NCBI GenBank assembly: GCA_049292975.1
Contig: JBATRZ010000060.1
Coordinates: 1 to 23,670, forward strand
Length of the DNA: 23,670 nucleotides
From: JBGSWE01 sp049292975
Lineage (GTDB): Bacteria; Patescibacteriota; Saccharimonadia; Saccharimonadales; JACDBH01
Direction of reading: 5' to 3'
Below are positions 1 through 6,926 of this stretch, piece after piece. Position 1 is the first letter of the stretch. Each line of letters starts with the position of its first letter. The notes beneath the pieces are model-generated. The model saw only the letters and a program-made list of their open reading frames with translations, searched no databases and was not told where the DNA came from. The position numbers were made by a program, and so were the translations under genes.

Positions 1-9
1 GGTAATAAG

Positions 10-39
10 AAAAACGTCCGCCTAATAACGGATGTTTTT
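10..39. terminator. Hairpin terminator, possibly bidirectional
   Basis: An A-tract and a six-pair arm (10-20) can pair with 29-39 across an eight-base loop. The stem has one G-U pair and is flanked by A5 and T5, so it would work on either strand. It probably ends a gene lying left of the window. Confidence 0.7.
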
Positions 40-166
40 CTTTGTTAGGGTGATAGAACCTGAGCCTAGTAGCCCGTAAAACAGCTTGTGCTTTTGCACG
101 GCCAGGCAGAAATAGAATTAAGCGGTATTTTGTCCCTGTACATACCAGTTGAATCTCCCCTTTGAT

Positions 167-195
167 TTGACATTTTGACTTTTTTATGATATCAT
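167..195 (+). promoter_or_regulatory. Sigma70-type promoter of the 205-849 gene
   Basis: TTGACA at 167-172 and TATCAT at 190-195 are separated by 17 bp. Transcription would start near 201-203, only a few bases before the ATG at 205. There is no Shine-Dalgarno in between, so the mRNA is probably leaderless. The stretch 42-166 holds nothing else I can identify. Confidence 0.7.
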
Positions 196-204
196 GCCTG
201 TGTT

Positions 205-849
205 ATGTCAGAAACAACACACTACCCAAATTTTTACGAACCTGCCGAGGGCCGCTCACCTATTGATCCAGAGCAACTTGCGGAAGCTGCCCAGATATTT
301 AACAGCCTATTTGATGACTTGATGCTGCAGGGTATGCCCGAAGTAAAGCAATTTGAAACTATAAAGGGCAGGCCAACTGCAAGCTTGCTATGGAAAATTG
401 AGGTTGATGGGCAGGCATACACCTTAGCCCTAGAAGATGAAAGCCCAAGAGAGCCGGATAGCAATATTCTCGGCATAGTTTTTAGAGATAGTGAAAGAAT
501 TACTAGACAAATAAGCTTGCAAAGAATAGACGGGATTTACGGACGTGAGCATTGGGCTTATAGATATGGTGCTGACGGAGTTGTTAGGCGGTGGGACGGT
601 GGTGATGTTACGGCAAAACGACGCAAAGACCGAGCGCTAGGCATAGAAGAACCCAAAATGCCAAGCAGCGGCAAAACTATTAAAGAAATAGGACAGGTCG
701 TGCTTGCTAACATGCATCGTCTTACTGCCGATACCATTCCAAATAGCCGTTTAGAAGAAGATATGGGGTTAAATAATCAGCCAGTTACACCCAATGAAAT
801 GTGGGGGCTGCATGGCTTTTTGGCTAGGGCAACCGTTATATCCCGTTAG
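205..849 (+). CDS. Hypothetical protein, 214 aa
   Basis: I do not recognise this family. The protein is soluble-looking and acidic, with no signal peptide or membrane segment. The N-terminal third (about residues 20-50) looks helical. A mixed alpha/beta core follows (about 60-130, rich in short charged beta-like stretches such as WKIEVDG and LEDESPREPD), then a basic KRRKDR patch near residue 140 and a helical C-terminus. The ATG at 205 is chosen because a good promoter (167-195) ends just before it. It stands alone: a terminator lies upstream and a tRNA on the other strand downstream. Base composition is somewhat more AT-rich than in the pilus genes. The reading frame looks real; the function is unknown. 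Confidence 0.75.
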   Translation: MSETTHYPNFYEPAEGRSPIDPEQLAEAAQIFNSLFDDLMLQGMPEVKQFETIKGRPTASLLWKIEVDGQAYTLALEDESPREPDSNILGIVFRDSERITRQISLQRIDGIYGREHWAYRYGADGVVRRWDGGDVTAKRRKDRALGIEEPKMPSSGKTIKEIGQVVLANMHRLTADTIPNSRLEEDMGLNNQPVTPNEMWGLHGFLARATVISR

Positions 850-973
850 CCACTCGTAAAATATTTACTGGCAGCTTAAAGCCGCAGCGCGTTCATATTA
901 GCATAGTTTTATATTCTGATATCTGCGAAAACGCTGCTAAGACAAGGGTTTTTCTGGGTAATTGCAAAGAATC

Positions 974-1001
974 TAAATGAACCCTTTGCAGGGTTCATTT
1001 A
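974..1001 (-). terminator. Terminator hairpin after tRNA-Pro
   Basis: A perfect 11-bp inverted repeat (974-984 with 991-1001) has a six-base loop and lies 18 bp past the 3' end of the tRNA on the minus strand. The T-rich tail is weak, so a role in RNA end formation is inferred. It could also serve the convergent 205-849 gene. The rest of 850-973 shows nothing clear. Confidence 0.6.
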
Positions 1002-1019
1002 AAGCGTTGATTTCGATCA

Positions 1020-1096
1020 TGGTCGGGGTGATAGGACTCGAACCTACGACCTGTCGGTCCCAAACCGACCGCGCTAGCCAACTGCGCCACACCCCG
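1020..1096 (-). tRNA. tRNA-Pro (anticodon UGG)
   Basis: Read on the minus strand, the 77 nt fold into a full cloverleaf. The acceptor stem is CGGGGTG/CACCCCG, the D stem GCGC/GCGC, and the anticodon stem GTCGG/CCGAC around loop TTTGGGA. The T arm contains TTCGAGT. Positions 34-36 read TGG, which decodes CCA and, by wobble, other Pro codons. G37 and the C1-G72 pair are typical of bacterial tRNA-Pro. The discriminator A and a 3' CCA are encoded (1020-1023). All arms pair well, so it should be functional. Confidence 0.95.
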
Positions 1097-1229
1097 ACGC
1101 CAGAATGTAATGATGCGCTTTCCGTGCCGCCGGCAAAACAAGTTTGTCCGGTATCACTTGAAACCCCATCAAGCTTCTTCCTCTCAAATTCGAGAATCCT
1201 CTCTGGAATTTGGAAAAGACAACTGGGCA

Positions 1230-1258
1230 ATTATACCCCAATTTAACAGATACAACAA
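1230..1258 (-). promoter_or_regulatory. Promoter candidate for tRNA-Pro
   Basis: On the minus strand TTGTTG (1258-1253) and TATAAT (1235-1230) are 17 bp apart. Transcription would begin near 1223, about 127 nt before the mature tRNA 5' end. The long leader contains an inverted repeat (CAAATTC ... GAATTTG). No other gene lies between 1097 and 1343. Confidence 0.5.
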
Positions 1259-1323
1259 GCTGGAAACTCCTAAGCCGCCTGCATCATTCACTCTGTTTAT
1301 GCTTATGGTAAACAGGGGTAAAT

Positions 1324-1329
1324 TATGAT
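1324..1329 (+). promoter_or_regulatory. -10 element before the 52-aa membrane protein gene
   Basis: TATGAT at 1324-1329 lies 14 nt before the ATG at 1344. No convincing -35 box is visible. The leader would be about 7-8 nt, with no Shine-Dalgarno. Confidence 0.35.
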
Positions 1330-1343
1330 AAAGTAACTCTAAG

Positions 1344-1502
1344 ATGAAGTATCTGTCTATCTTCTTTACCATCCTTTTCATTTGGGTCGCCGTGCTCCTG
1401 ATGGCACTAACCCGCGACAAGACTGCCGAAATCTTCCAGCTGTACCTTGCCGTCATCGTTAGCACTGTTGTCCTCTTCCTTATAGGTTTTGCCAGGAAGT
1501 AA
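1344..1502 (+). CDS. Small membrane protein, 52 aa, two TM segments
   Basis: The frame from ATG 1344 to TAA 1500-1502 encodes 52 residues. Two hydrophobic stretches (about residues 4-21 and 32-49) are joined by a short charged hinge TRDKTAEIF, and the protein ends in basic ARK. This predicts a helical hairpin in the membrane. It ends 15 nt before the ABC1-like kinase gene and is probably cotranscribed with it. Many UbiB kinases carry their own C-terminal membrane helices, and the kinase here lacks them. A role of this protein as its membrane partner is therefore possible, but this is only inference. I know no family name for it. Confidence 0.6.
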   Translation: MKYLSIFFTILFIWVAVLLMALTRDKTAEIFQLYLAVIVSTVVLFLIGFARK

Positions 1503-1517
1503 AAGCTAGGGTTATAT

Positions 1518-3068
1518 ATGCCAGCGAGCTCTCGCAGCAAGACGATTGCCAGCATCAAAAGATCCCGCACCAAGCGGCTGGCGGCGCTTATAACCAAGTC
1601 ATATCTGCTCTACCGCAAGAAGGAAGAAGAGAAAATGTACACGCTTATCTGCGAGGAGTTCATGTCCTTGGGCGGCGTCTATGTAAAGTTCCTGCAGGGC
1701 GTGCTGCTGCGCTCCAAGGTTATGAAGCAGTGGCACAACCCGGAAAAACTGCGGATTTTTGAAAACCTTGATTCCGAACCGATAAACATAACCAAACTGC
1801 TGCAAGCCGAGCTGCCAAAGGACAAACTGTACCAGATAGCCCTGGTCCAGCCCGAACCGTTCGCGGCGGGATCCTTTGGCCAGGTTTATTACGCGCAGCT
1901 GCGTTCCGGCAAACCAGTTATTATCAAGGTCCTGCGCCCGATGGTGCGCGAACTGCTCAAGCATGATTTGAAACTTCTCAGCAGGTTTTCAAAATGGTTC
2001 TTTGTGAAACTGTATAAGAACATGAACATGCAGCTTAATGACGCGCTCAAGGACTTTGCCGACGCCACCATGCGTGAGACCGATTACCGGCACGAAGCGG
2101 CCTTCGCGGACGAGCTGTACCGCCGCTACAAGCAACATCCGGTACTATATATCCCCGAAACATACCTTGACTTATGCACCGACAATATCATCGTCCAGGA
2201 CTACGTAGATGGTATATCAGTTGCACATATCGTCCGCCTGCACGAGCAAGGGGTAAACCCGAAGGAGTACGTGCGCGAACAGCTGGGCTCGGATATTGTG
2301 TACCAGATGCAGGTATTCGGCTACGAATCTATCGTCGGCATCTTCGAGATGCCGCGCATCCAGGGTGATCCGCATCCTGGCAATATACGGCTGATGCGCG
2401 ATAACCGTGTTGGCCTGATAGAGTTTGGTATCAGCGCCCGCCCGCCGGCCGACAAAAGCGGCTTATTTGGGCTGCTGGAAACTTACGACAAGGTATTCGA
2501 GGGTTCACAGACGGCTATCGGCCTGTTCGAAAACGGCCTGAAGTTTTTTGTGAGCGATCTGTACCGCAGCCTGCGCAAACTAAGCGAGTACATCGGCCGC
2601 AAGGATAACCGTGATTATGTAAATGAAGTTAGCCAGATTGCCGAACAGGTTTTTTCCGATGCAACAGGTACCAACCTGGTCCAGCACGATTTCAAGAGCG
2701 ATGCCAGCATACTTGTCGTCATTAACAAGCTCGTAAACAAGGGCAACCGTTTCGGTTTGGTGATGAAACTCGAGGCAACCGATATGCTACGCGCCATCCA
2801 GACATACACCACGATGCTTAGCAGCCTGGGACTTTTCGAGGAGGTCATGCCGCCAATGCTTAGGTCGGCGGTTGATCATATCAAAGCCAACCATACAGAA
2901 GCTATAGCCGATGACAAGGACGGTATTTCCATAGCCGACGCCCTTGAAACAATTGCCAACTGGCTGGAGCGTGTAGCCGACCGCGACCCCGCGCTGTTCC
3001 GCCAATTATCCGCAAAAATCCGTGCCAACCGTCCAATAGAGAAGAAGGTAGAAGCCAATGTGGTTTAG
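1518..3068 (+). CDS. ABC1/UbiB-family (ADCK-like) atypical kinase with altered motifs
   Basis: The 516-residue protein follows the ABC1 kinase layout. It has the family N-terminal motif region (LGGVYVKFLQ, residues 51-60), the Ala-rich nucleotide loop AAGSFGQV (116-123), the ATP-binding Lys in VIIKV (K137), the catalytic loop GDPHPGN (D284) and the metal motif. Three positions differ from the usual family: KxGQ reads KFLQ, the Ala-rich loop has Gly at 118, and DFG reads EFG (E302). No C-terminal membrane segments are seen. UbiB relatives support quinone or lipid metabolism; what the protein does in a reduced genome is unknown. The start follows a weak AGGG. The preceding small membrane gene is 15 nt away. 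Confidence 0.8.
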   Translation: MPASSRSKTIASIKRSRTKRLAALITKSYLLYRKKEEEKMYTLICEEFMSLGGVYVKFLQGVLLRSKVMKQWHNPEKLRIFENLDSEPINITKLLQAELPKDKLYQIALVQPEPFAAGSFGQVYYAQLRSGKPVIIKVLRPMVRELLKHDLKLLSRFSKWFFVKLYKNMNMQLNDALKDFADATMRETDYRHEAAFADELYRRYKQHPVLYIPETYLDLCTDNIIVQDYVDGISVAHIVRLHEQGVNPKEYVREQLGSDIVYQMQVFGYESIVGIFEMPRIQGDPHPGNIRLMRDNRVGLIEFGISARPPADKSGLFGLLETYDKVFEGSQTAIGLFENGLKFFVSDLYRSLRKLSEYIGRKDNRDYVNEVSQIAEQVFSDATGTNLVQHDFKSDASILVVINKLVNKGNRFGLVMKLEATDMLRAIQTYTTMLSSLGLFEEVMPPMLRSAVDHIKANHTEAIADDKDGISIADALETIANWLERVADRDPALFRQLSAKIRANRPIEKKVEANVV

Positions 3069-3073
3069 TACAG

Positions 3074-3126
3074 CTTGGAATGAGAGCCGAGCACAAATTC
3101 CAAGCCGTATTCTAATACGGTGCGGA
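3074..3126 (+). terminator. Tandem hairpins after the kinase gene
   Basis: An 8-bp perfect inverted repeat (3074-3081 with 3097-3104, 15-base loop) is followed at once by a 6-bp hairpin (3105-3110 with 3115-3120). A short T run (ATTTTT) comes next. Together they could terminate the kinase transcript, though the T tract is offset. Confidence 0.4.
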
Positions 3127-3204
3127 TTTTTGACGCAGGTTTTCGCCCAAGATGTGCAAACCACGTGGCTTCAAGTACAATTAGAATCAGAAGGAGTAGT
3201 ATAA

Positions 3205-3393
3205 ATGCTTAGCGAATTTCTATTATTCATCAAATATCCCTATACTGCCGGTACCATTGGCATCATTTGGCTGGGCAGCGCTGCTCTGCTGGCGATTGAC
3301 CGCAGCCTACCTATCGTCGGCATCGTTATCATCAATATGCTAATCAGCATCATCATCGCGGGCTTCGGCTTCCGCGGCAAATCCGAGTTATGA
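3205..3393 (+). CDS. Small membrane protein, 62 aa, two TM segments
   Basis: The 62 residues contain two hydrophobic helices (about 14-30 and 35-54) separated by IDRSLPIV, and end in a basic tail FRGKSEL. A strong Shine-Dalgarno (AAGGAG, 9 nt before the ATG) supports the start. It follows the kinase gene by 136 bp and is closed by a clear terminator, so it may be its own unit or the end of the kinase operon. I do not recognise the family. Its two-helix shape resembles the 52-residue protein ahead of the kinase, but I see no sequence similarity. Confidence 0.65.
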   Translation: MLSEFLLFIKYPYTAGTIGIIWLGSAALLAIDRSLPIVGIVIINMLISIIIAGFGFRGKSEL

Positions 3394-3407
3394 GAAAACC
3401 ATTAGAT

Positions 3408-3441
3408 AAAAAGAGGCAGAGCCAAGCTTTGACCTCTTTTT
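3408..3441. terminator. Bidirectional terminator between convergent genes
   Basis: AAAAAGAGG (3408-3416) pairs with CCTCTTTTT (3433-3441) around a 16-base loop. A and T runs flank it on both sides. It serves the plus-strand gene ending at 3393 and the minus-strand ymdB, whose stop codon overlaps the last stem base. Confidence 0.8.
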
Positions 3442-4241
3442 TAATTTCTAATTATTTGAATGTGCTGGATTGATTGCGACAATAAGGAATCATCTTTTGT
3501 TTGAATGAATACCGCGTTGAATTGGCGGGGGCCTTCAGTTTCCAGCTCATTACGGGTTTGGACATTATCACGCCAGCGCGGCACCACGCTATCTAACTTA
3601 ATGCCAAGGCTGCTGTGCAGCGCCCCGCACATACCCACATCGGATATATGTGCCGTACCGAGCGGCAACAACATAGCGTCAGCCGTAGGCACATGCCAGT
3701 GATCGCCAATAACGGCCGTAACGCGTCCATCCAGGTAATACCCGATGATGCGTTTCTCGGAGCTGAAGTCTCCGTGGAAATTTACGATAATGGCAGCTAG
3801 GTCCTCACCTTTGAGCCCAGCCAGAATATCATCGGCGCACTTAAGCGCATTTGTGATGGGCTTATCGGCATCTTTGCCAACTATGCTGCCAAGCAGGCTG
3901 AGCAATAAGACCCTGCCCTTCGGCGTATCTATAAATTTGTATCTTTTGCCTGGCGTACCTTCCGGGTAATTCGCAGGCCGGGTGACTGGCGCGGCCGGAT
4001 CATCCAGCAGCGCATTTGTCTCCTCGCGGTACAGTGTCCAGTTGCCGCTAGTAAAGGCGTGCACGCCGGCACCCTTCAGGCGTTCGTAATCCCTGAGGGT
4101 CATGCCTCTGCCTTCCGTCACGTTCTCGGCCTGGGCGATGACCAGATCGACTGCCCGCTCTGTTACCAGGCCGGGCAGCACGGCCTCTACCGTCTCCATG
4201 CCGGCTTCGCCCATGATATCGCCGATGTAGAGGATGTTCAC
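3441..4241 (-). CDS. ymdB: YmdB-family metallophosphoesterase with Trp at the catalytic His position
   Basis: The 266 residues match the YmdB/TIGR00282 family over the full length. Metal-ligand positions known from Bacillus YmdB are present: D8, E39-N40 (AEN), N67, H156 (FHG) and H181/H183 (DHWH). The family GNH triad reads GNW, so the general-acid His68 is Trp. Bacillus YmdB hydrolyses 2',3'-cAMP and affects biofilm and motility decisions; loss of His68 suggests changed or lost catalysis. The start is GTG at 4241, 6 nt after the rny stop, with a GGCGGAAG ribosome site overlapping that stop. The rny-ymdB pair is widely conserved, so the assignment is firm although activity is in doubt. Confidence 0.92.
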   Translation of the reverse strand: MNILYIGDIMGEAGMETVEAVLPGLVTERAVDLVIAQAENVTEGRGMTLRDYERLKGAGVHAFTSGNWTLYREETNALLDDPAAPVTRPANYPEGTPGKRYKFIDTPKGRVLLLSLLGSIVGKDADKPITNALKCADDILAGLKGEDLAAIIVNFHGDFSSEKRIIGYYLDGRVTAVIGDHWHVPTADAMLLPLGTAHISDVGMCGALHSSLGIKLDSVVPRWRDNVQTRNELETEGPRQFNAVFIQTKDDSLLSQSIQHIQIIRN

Positions 4242-4247
4242 TTCCGC

Positions 4248-5762
4248 CTACTTTGCAAATTCTACGGCGCGGGTCTCGCGGATGACATTGACCTTGATAG
4301 TACCCGGGTACTGCATGGTGCTCTCAATCTTGGTAGCGATATCGCGTGCCAGCTTGATGGCAGTCAGGTCATCGACAGCCTCCGGCTTTACGAACACACG
4401 GACTTCGCGGCCAGCCGAGATAGCGTAGGCCTTCTCGATGCCACTGAAGCCAAGGGCCGTGTTCTCCAGGTCGCGCATGCGCTCGCCGAAGTTTTCGGCG
4501 CTGATGTTACGGGCGCCGGGGCGGGCTGCGCTAATCGCATCAACCACGCGGATGATAAGCGCTTCGACGCTTGTTGCCTCAACGTCATCATGGTGCTGTT
4601 CCGCGGCCAAGGCGATCTCTTCGGGCGCACCGTATTTGCGCAGCATCTCGCCGCTAATGTGGTGATGCTTGCCTTCCATCTTGTGCGTCAGGGCCTTGCC
4701 CAGGTCGTGTACCAGGGCGGCATACTTGGCAGTCTTCACGTTGGCACCGATCTGATCGGCGATGGTGCCGGCGATGTGGGCCATTTCTGTCGAGTGTTTC
4801 AACACGTTCTGGCCATAGCTGGTACGGTACTTAAGCTCGCCCAGCAGCTGCAGGACTTCCTTAGGAATACCAACGATACCAACCTCGCGGGCGGCATCTT
4901 CGGCGGCATGCATGACATCCTTCTGGACCTGCTTCTGGGCTTTCTCAACCACTTCCTCAATGCGGCCCGGGTGGACACGGCCATCCTTCAGCAGCATCTC
5001 CAGGGCGATACGCGCTGTCTCGCGGCGCACTGGGTCGAACGAGCTTAGAATAATCATGCCCGGCGTATCATCAACCATGATGTCTACGCCTGTGGCGCGC
5101 TGCAAAGCCTGGATGTTGCGGCCTTCTTTGCCGATGATACGGCCCTTCATCTCCTCGTCTTCCAGCTTGACGGCCGTAACCGTACGCTCAGCTGTGACTT
5201 CAGAGGCCATGCGCTCCATGGCGGTCGTGATGATAAGCGCAGCCTGCTCCTCGGCATTATCCTTGGCTTCGTTCTGCAGCTTGTTGATGAGGCCAAGCAG
5301 GTCGTTACGGATATCGCGCTCGGTCATTTTCATAAGCTTATCGGCGGCTTCGGCCTTACTGAGCTTGGCAACCTTTTCCAGCTTCTCTTGCTGTTTGCCG
5401 CGGATCTCACGTATCTCATTCTTAAGATCTTCTACCTCACCCTCGCTTACGCGCAAGGCTTCGGTGCGCTTGTCGATCTGGTCCAGCTTCTTGTCCAGCG
5501 TTTCTTCGCGTGAGATTAAGCGAGCCTCGATTTCTTTGGTCTCTTTGCGGCGCTGGGTCTCATCACGGCGGGCTTTATCGGCAATTTCGGCCGCTTCTTC
5601 ACGGGCTTTGGCCAGACTGTCTTCTGCCTGCTTCTTTGCCTTCTTCAGCTCTTTTTCGGCGGCGGCCTCCACTGAACCCATCTTGCGTTTGGTTAATACC
5701 GTGCTGGCGCCATAGCCAGCGCCGGCCCCTACAATTGCGAGTACAATTGCGAGTAGCAACAT
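4248..5762 (-). CDS. rny: Ribonuclease Y
   Basis: The protein is 504 residues long, the usual size. It has an N-terminal membrane anchor (residues 1-20), a long charged coiled coil (about 28-190), a KH RNA-binding domain with GRIIGKEGRNI (about 205-270) and an HD phosphohydrolase domain with HDLGK near residue 352. The conserved RNase Y C-terminus (SAARPGAR, AGREVRVFVKPE, VIRETRAVE) follows. RNase Y is a membrane-bound endonuclease that starts mRNA decay. The ATG is preceded by GAAAGGAAAC at good spacing. It is 173 bp downstream of tsaB, in which a promoter candidate lies, and is followed by ymdB. The key metal residues of the HD motif are intact. Confidence 0.97.
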   Translation of the reverse strand: MLLLAIVLAIVGAGAGYGASTVLTKRKMGSVEAAAEKELKKAKKQAEDSLAKAREEAAEIADKARRDETQRRKETKEIEARLISREETLDKKLDQIDKRTEALRVSEGEVEDLKNEIREIRGKQQEKLEKVAKLSKAEAADKLMKMTERDIRNDLLGLINKLQNEAKDNAEEQAALIITTAMERMASEVTAERTVTAVKLEDEEMKGRIIGKEGRNIQALQRATGVDIMVDDTPGMIILSSFDPVRRETARIALEMLLKDGRVHPGRIEEVVEKAQKQVQKDVMHAAEDAAREVGIVGIPKEVLQLLGELKYRTSYGQNVLKHSTEMAHIAGTIADQIGANVKTAKYAALVHDLGKALTHKMEGKHHHISGEMLRKYGAPEEIALAAEQHHDDVEATSVEALIIRVVDAISAARPGARNISAENFGERMRDLENTALGFSGIEKAYAISAGREVRVFVKPEAVDDLTAIKLARDIATKIESTMQYPGTIKVNVIRETRAVEFAK

Positions 5763-5899
5763 ATCTGTTTCCTTTCTGTCCCACCGTCCCCTGTATCAGC
5801 ATCACTATCACTTCATTAGCATTTAAGGGCACTGGCGAGTAAATCAAATAAAATAAGTTCGAACGTTAGGAATCCCAAAACATGAATATCCTACGACTT

Positions 5900-5929
5900 A
5901 GAATAGCATTCCTGCCGCTGTTATAACAA
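5900..5929 (-). promoter_or_regulatory. Promoter candidate for rny-ymdB
   Basis: On the minus strand TTGTTA (5929-5924) and TATTCT (5905-5900) are 18 bp apart. This gives a leader of about 130 nt before rny. Both boxes are imperfect, and readthrough from tsaB is possible. No gene is seen in 5763-5935. Confidence 0.4.
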
Positions 5930-5935
5930 CATTAT

Positions 5936-6331
5936 TCACTTTTTGGGCTTTGTGATGCGCACGGGCGCGCCGTACTCCGGCAGCACGGCCCTGTCATTTA
6001 TACCGTTAGCTAACCGCTGCTGCCCGCGCGTAATCCAGGTGGCCTCGCCCTGTACACCGACGATAGGCACCCCCAGCCCATAAGCCAGCGCGTTCGCGAC
6101 CGACAGGCCGATCCTAAGCCCGGTAAAGCTGCCTGGCCCCTTATAGCACACGACTGCGTCTATATCGCCGAGGGACTTGCCGCCTGTAAGCAGCACGTCC
6201 TTAATCTTGGCATGGATGGTTTCCGCCAGCTGGCGGTGCGCCTCCCAGGTTTCATACGCAAGCCGCATATCTTCTTCGAACAACCCCACCTCGGCCTGGG
6301 GTTTATCAGTACGCAAAGTCAGTACTATCAT
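5936..6331 (-). CDS. tsaB: TsaB-like t6A synthesis protein, short form
   Basis: The 131 residues contain the TsaB signature KGPGSFTGLRIGLSVANALAYG (about 64-85, written here in part: GPGSFTGLRIG) followed by VPIVGV. The N-terminal ASKHA-like strand MIVLTLRTDK is shortened. TsaB (YeaZ) supports TsaD in making N6-threonylcarbamoyladenosine on tRNAs reading ANN codons. Usual TsaB is about 220-240 residues, so the second subdomain is essentially missing; after residue 100 only a short basic tail PVRITKPKK remains. There is no frameshifted remainder downstream, so this looks like a genuine short form. The start has AGGAG 8 nt upstream and overlaps the stop of the small ORF (6328-6465) as ATGA. Confidence 0.85.
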   Translation of the reverse strand: MIVLTLRTDKPQAEVGLFEEDMRLAYETWEAHRQLAETIHAKIKDVLLTGGKSLGDIDAVVCYKGPGSFTGLRIGLSVANALAYGLGVPIVGVQGEATWITRGQQRLANGINDRAVLPEYGAPVRITKPKK

Positions 6332-6465
6332 TGTTCTTTCTCCTGCAATGGGAAGAGCAGCTGGAGCGTCCGGCTATGCCGGCGCACCGCGCGATGAGAA
6401 ACCCTAGCCGGAGGGACCCCAAGCTTGCTTGGGGCCGCGCATGGGTGTCTCATTCCGCCATTCAT
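6328..6465 (-). CDS. Small ORF, 45 aa, bridging tsaE and tsaB inside a repeat
   Basis: An open frame of 45 codons runs from an ATG that overlaps the tsaE stop (ATGA at 6465-6462) to a TGA that overlaps the tsaB start (ATGA at 6331-6328). The predicted peptide is very basic and Pro/Arg/His-rich (SHRAVRRHSRTLQLLFPLQ) with no clear fold. Nearly all of it lies in a dispersed structured element (6345-6457). The second copy of that element, read in the matching frame, gives a similar SHCAANRHSRILGLLSP. The DNA may be an inserted element whose open frame keeps tsaE-tsaB translation coupled, so a functional peptide is not assured. Confidence 0.4.
   Translation of the reverse strand: MNGGMRHPCAAPSKLGVPPARVSHRAVRRHSRTLQLLFPLQEKEQ
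6345..6457. repeat. Dispersed structured element, copy 1
   Basis: The order of parts is: GAGCAGC box; hairpin GCG-T-CCGGC-TAT-GCCGG-CGC (6366-6385); ATGAGA arm (6394-6404) that pairs with GGGTGTCTCAT (6443-6453) with one mismatch; inner hairpin with CAAGCTT at its apex (6417-6434); and GGGGCCGCG (6431-6439). The same order, spacing and boxes occur at 22217-22380. It lies between tsaE and tsaB. Confidence 0.7.
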
Positions 6466-6926
6466 AGTAATGCCTCCGCCAGATGCCTGGCCCCGTCAGG
6501 AATATGGATGTACGCCATCCGTTTATCCTGGTGCTTGACTTCCCCCGCCAGGCGTATCAGCACGCGGCGCTCGGGCAGGGCTGATTCGACAATATCACCC
6601 CATTCGATAATGATAACCGTACCAGGCTCGTCTATGACCTCAGCCAGCTCCATGCCCACAATGCCGGGTTCGCTGAGGCGGTAAAAATCAAAGTGATATA
6701 TAAGCAGTCCGCCGCGGCCCTTGTATTCCTGGCATATCGTGTAGCTCGGGCTGGTCACCGCATCACTGCTGCCCAGGCCCTTCACCAGCCCCTTGGCCAA
6801 TGTAGTCTTGCCGCCGCCCAAATCAGAGGACAGCACGAATACCTCACCGCCCTTGCACAGCCTACCTAGTTGCTCGCCGAAGTCGTAGGTAGCGCCGGAA
6901 TTGGAAAACTCGATTTGATACGTCAT
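6462..6926 (-). CDS. tsaE: TsaE, t6A synthesis P-loop ATPase
   Basis: With the start at 6926 the protein has 154 residues, close to the family size. It carries the Walker A variant DLGGGKTT (residues 35-42), the TSPSYTI switch motif, the YHFDFYRL motif and the IEWGD motif typical of TsaE (YjeE). TsaE binds ATP and works with TsaB-TsaD in the t6A cycle. I prefer the third in-frame Met (6926) because it gives the usual distance to the P-loop; the open frame begins at 6947. No Shine-Dalgarno is evident at either start. The gene begins inside the 3' end of the lamin-tail gene (65 nt overlap) and is followed by the small ORF and tsaB. Confidence 0.92.
   Translation of the reverse strand: MTYQIEFSNSGATYDFGEQLGRLCKGGEVFVLSSDLGGGKTTLAKGLVKGLGSSDAVTSPSYTICQEYKGRGGLLIYHFDFYRLSEPGIVGMELAEVIDEPGTVIIIEWGDIVESALPERRVLIRLAGEVKHQDKRMAYIHIPDGARHLAEALL

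Noticed and set aside
4059..5048. Long plus-strand open frame (329 codons) opposite ymdB and rny
   Set aside because: It lies antisense to two conserved genes and reads as their mirror; no family resemblance.
6345..6457. T-box riboswitch as an explanation for the repeat
   Set aside because: ACCGCG and GG-rich pieces recall T-box parts, but there is no T-box core, specifier stem or aminoacyl-tRNA synthetase gene next to either copy.
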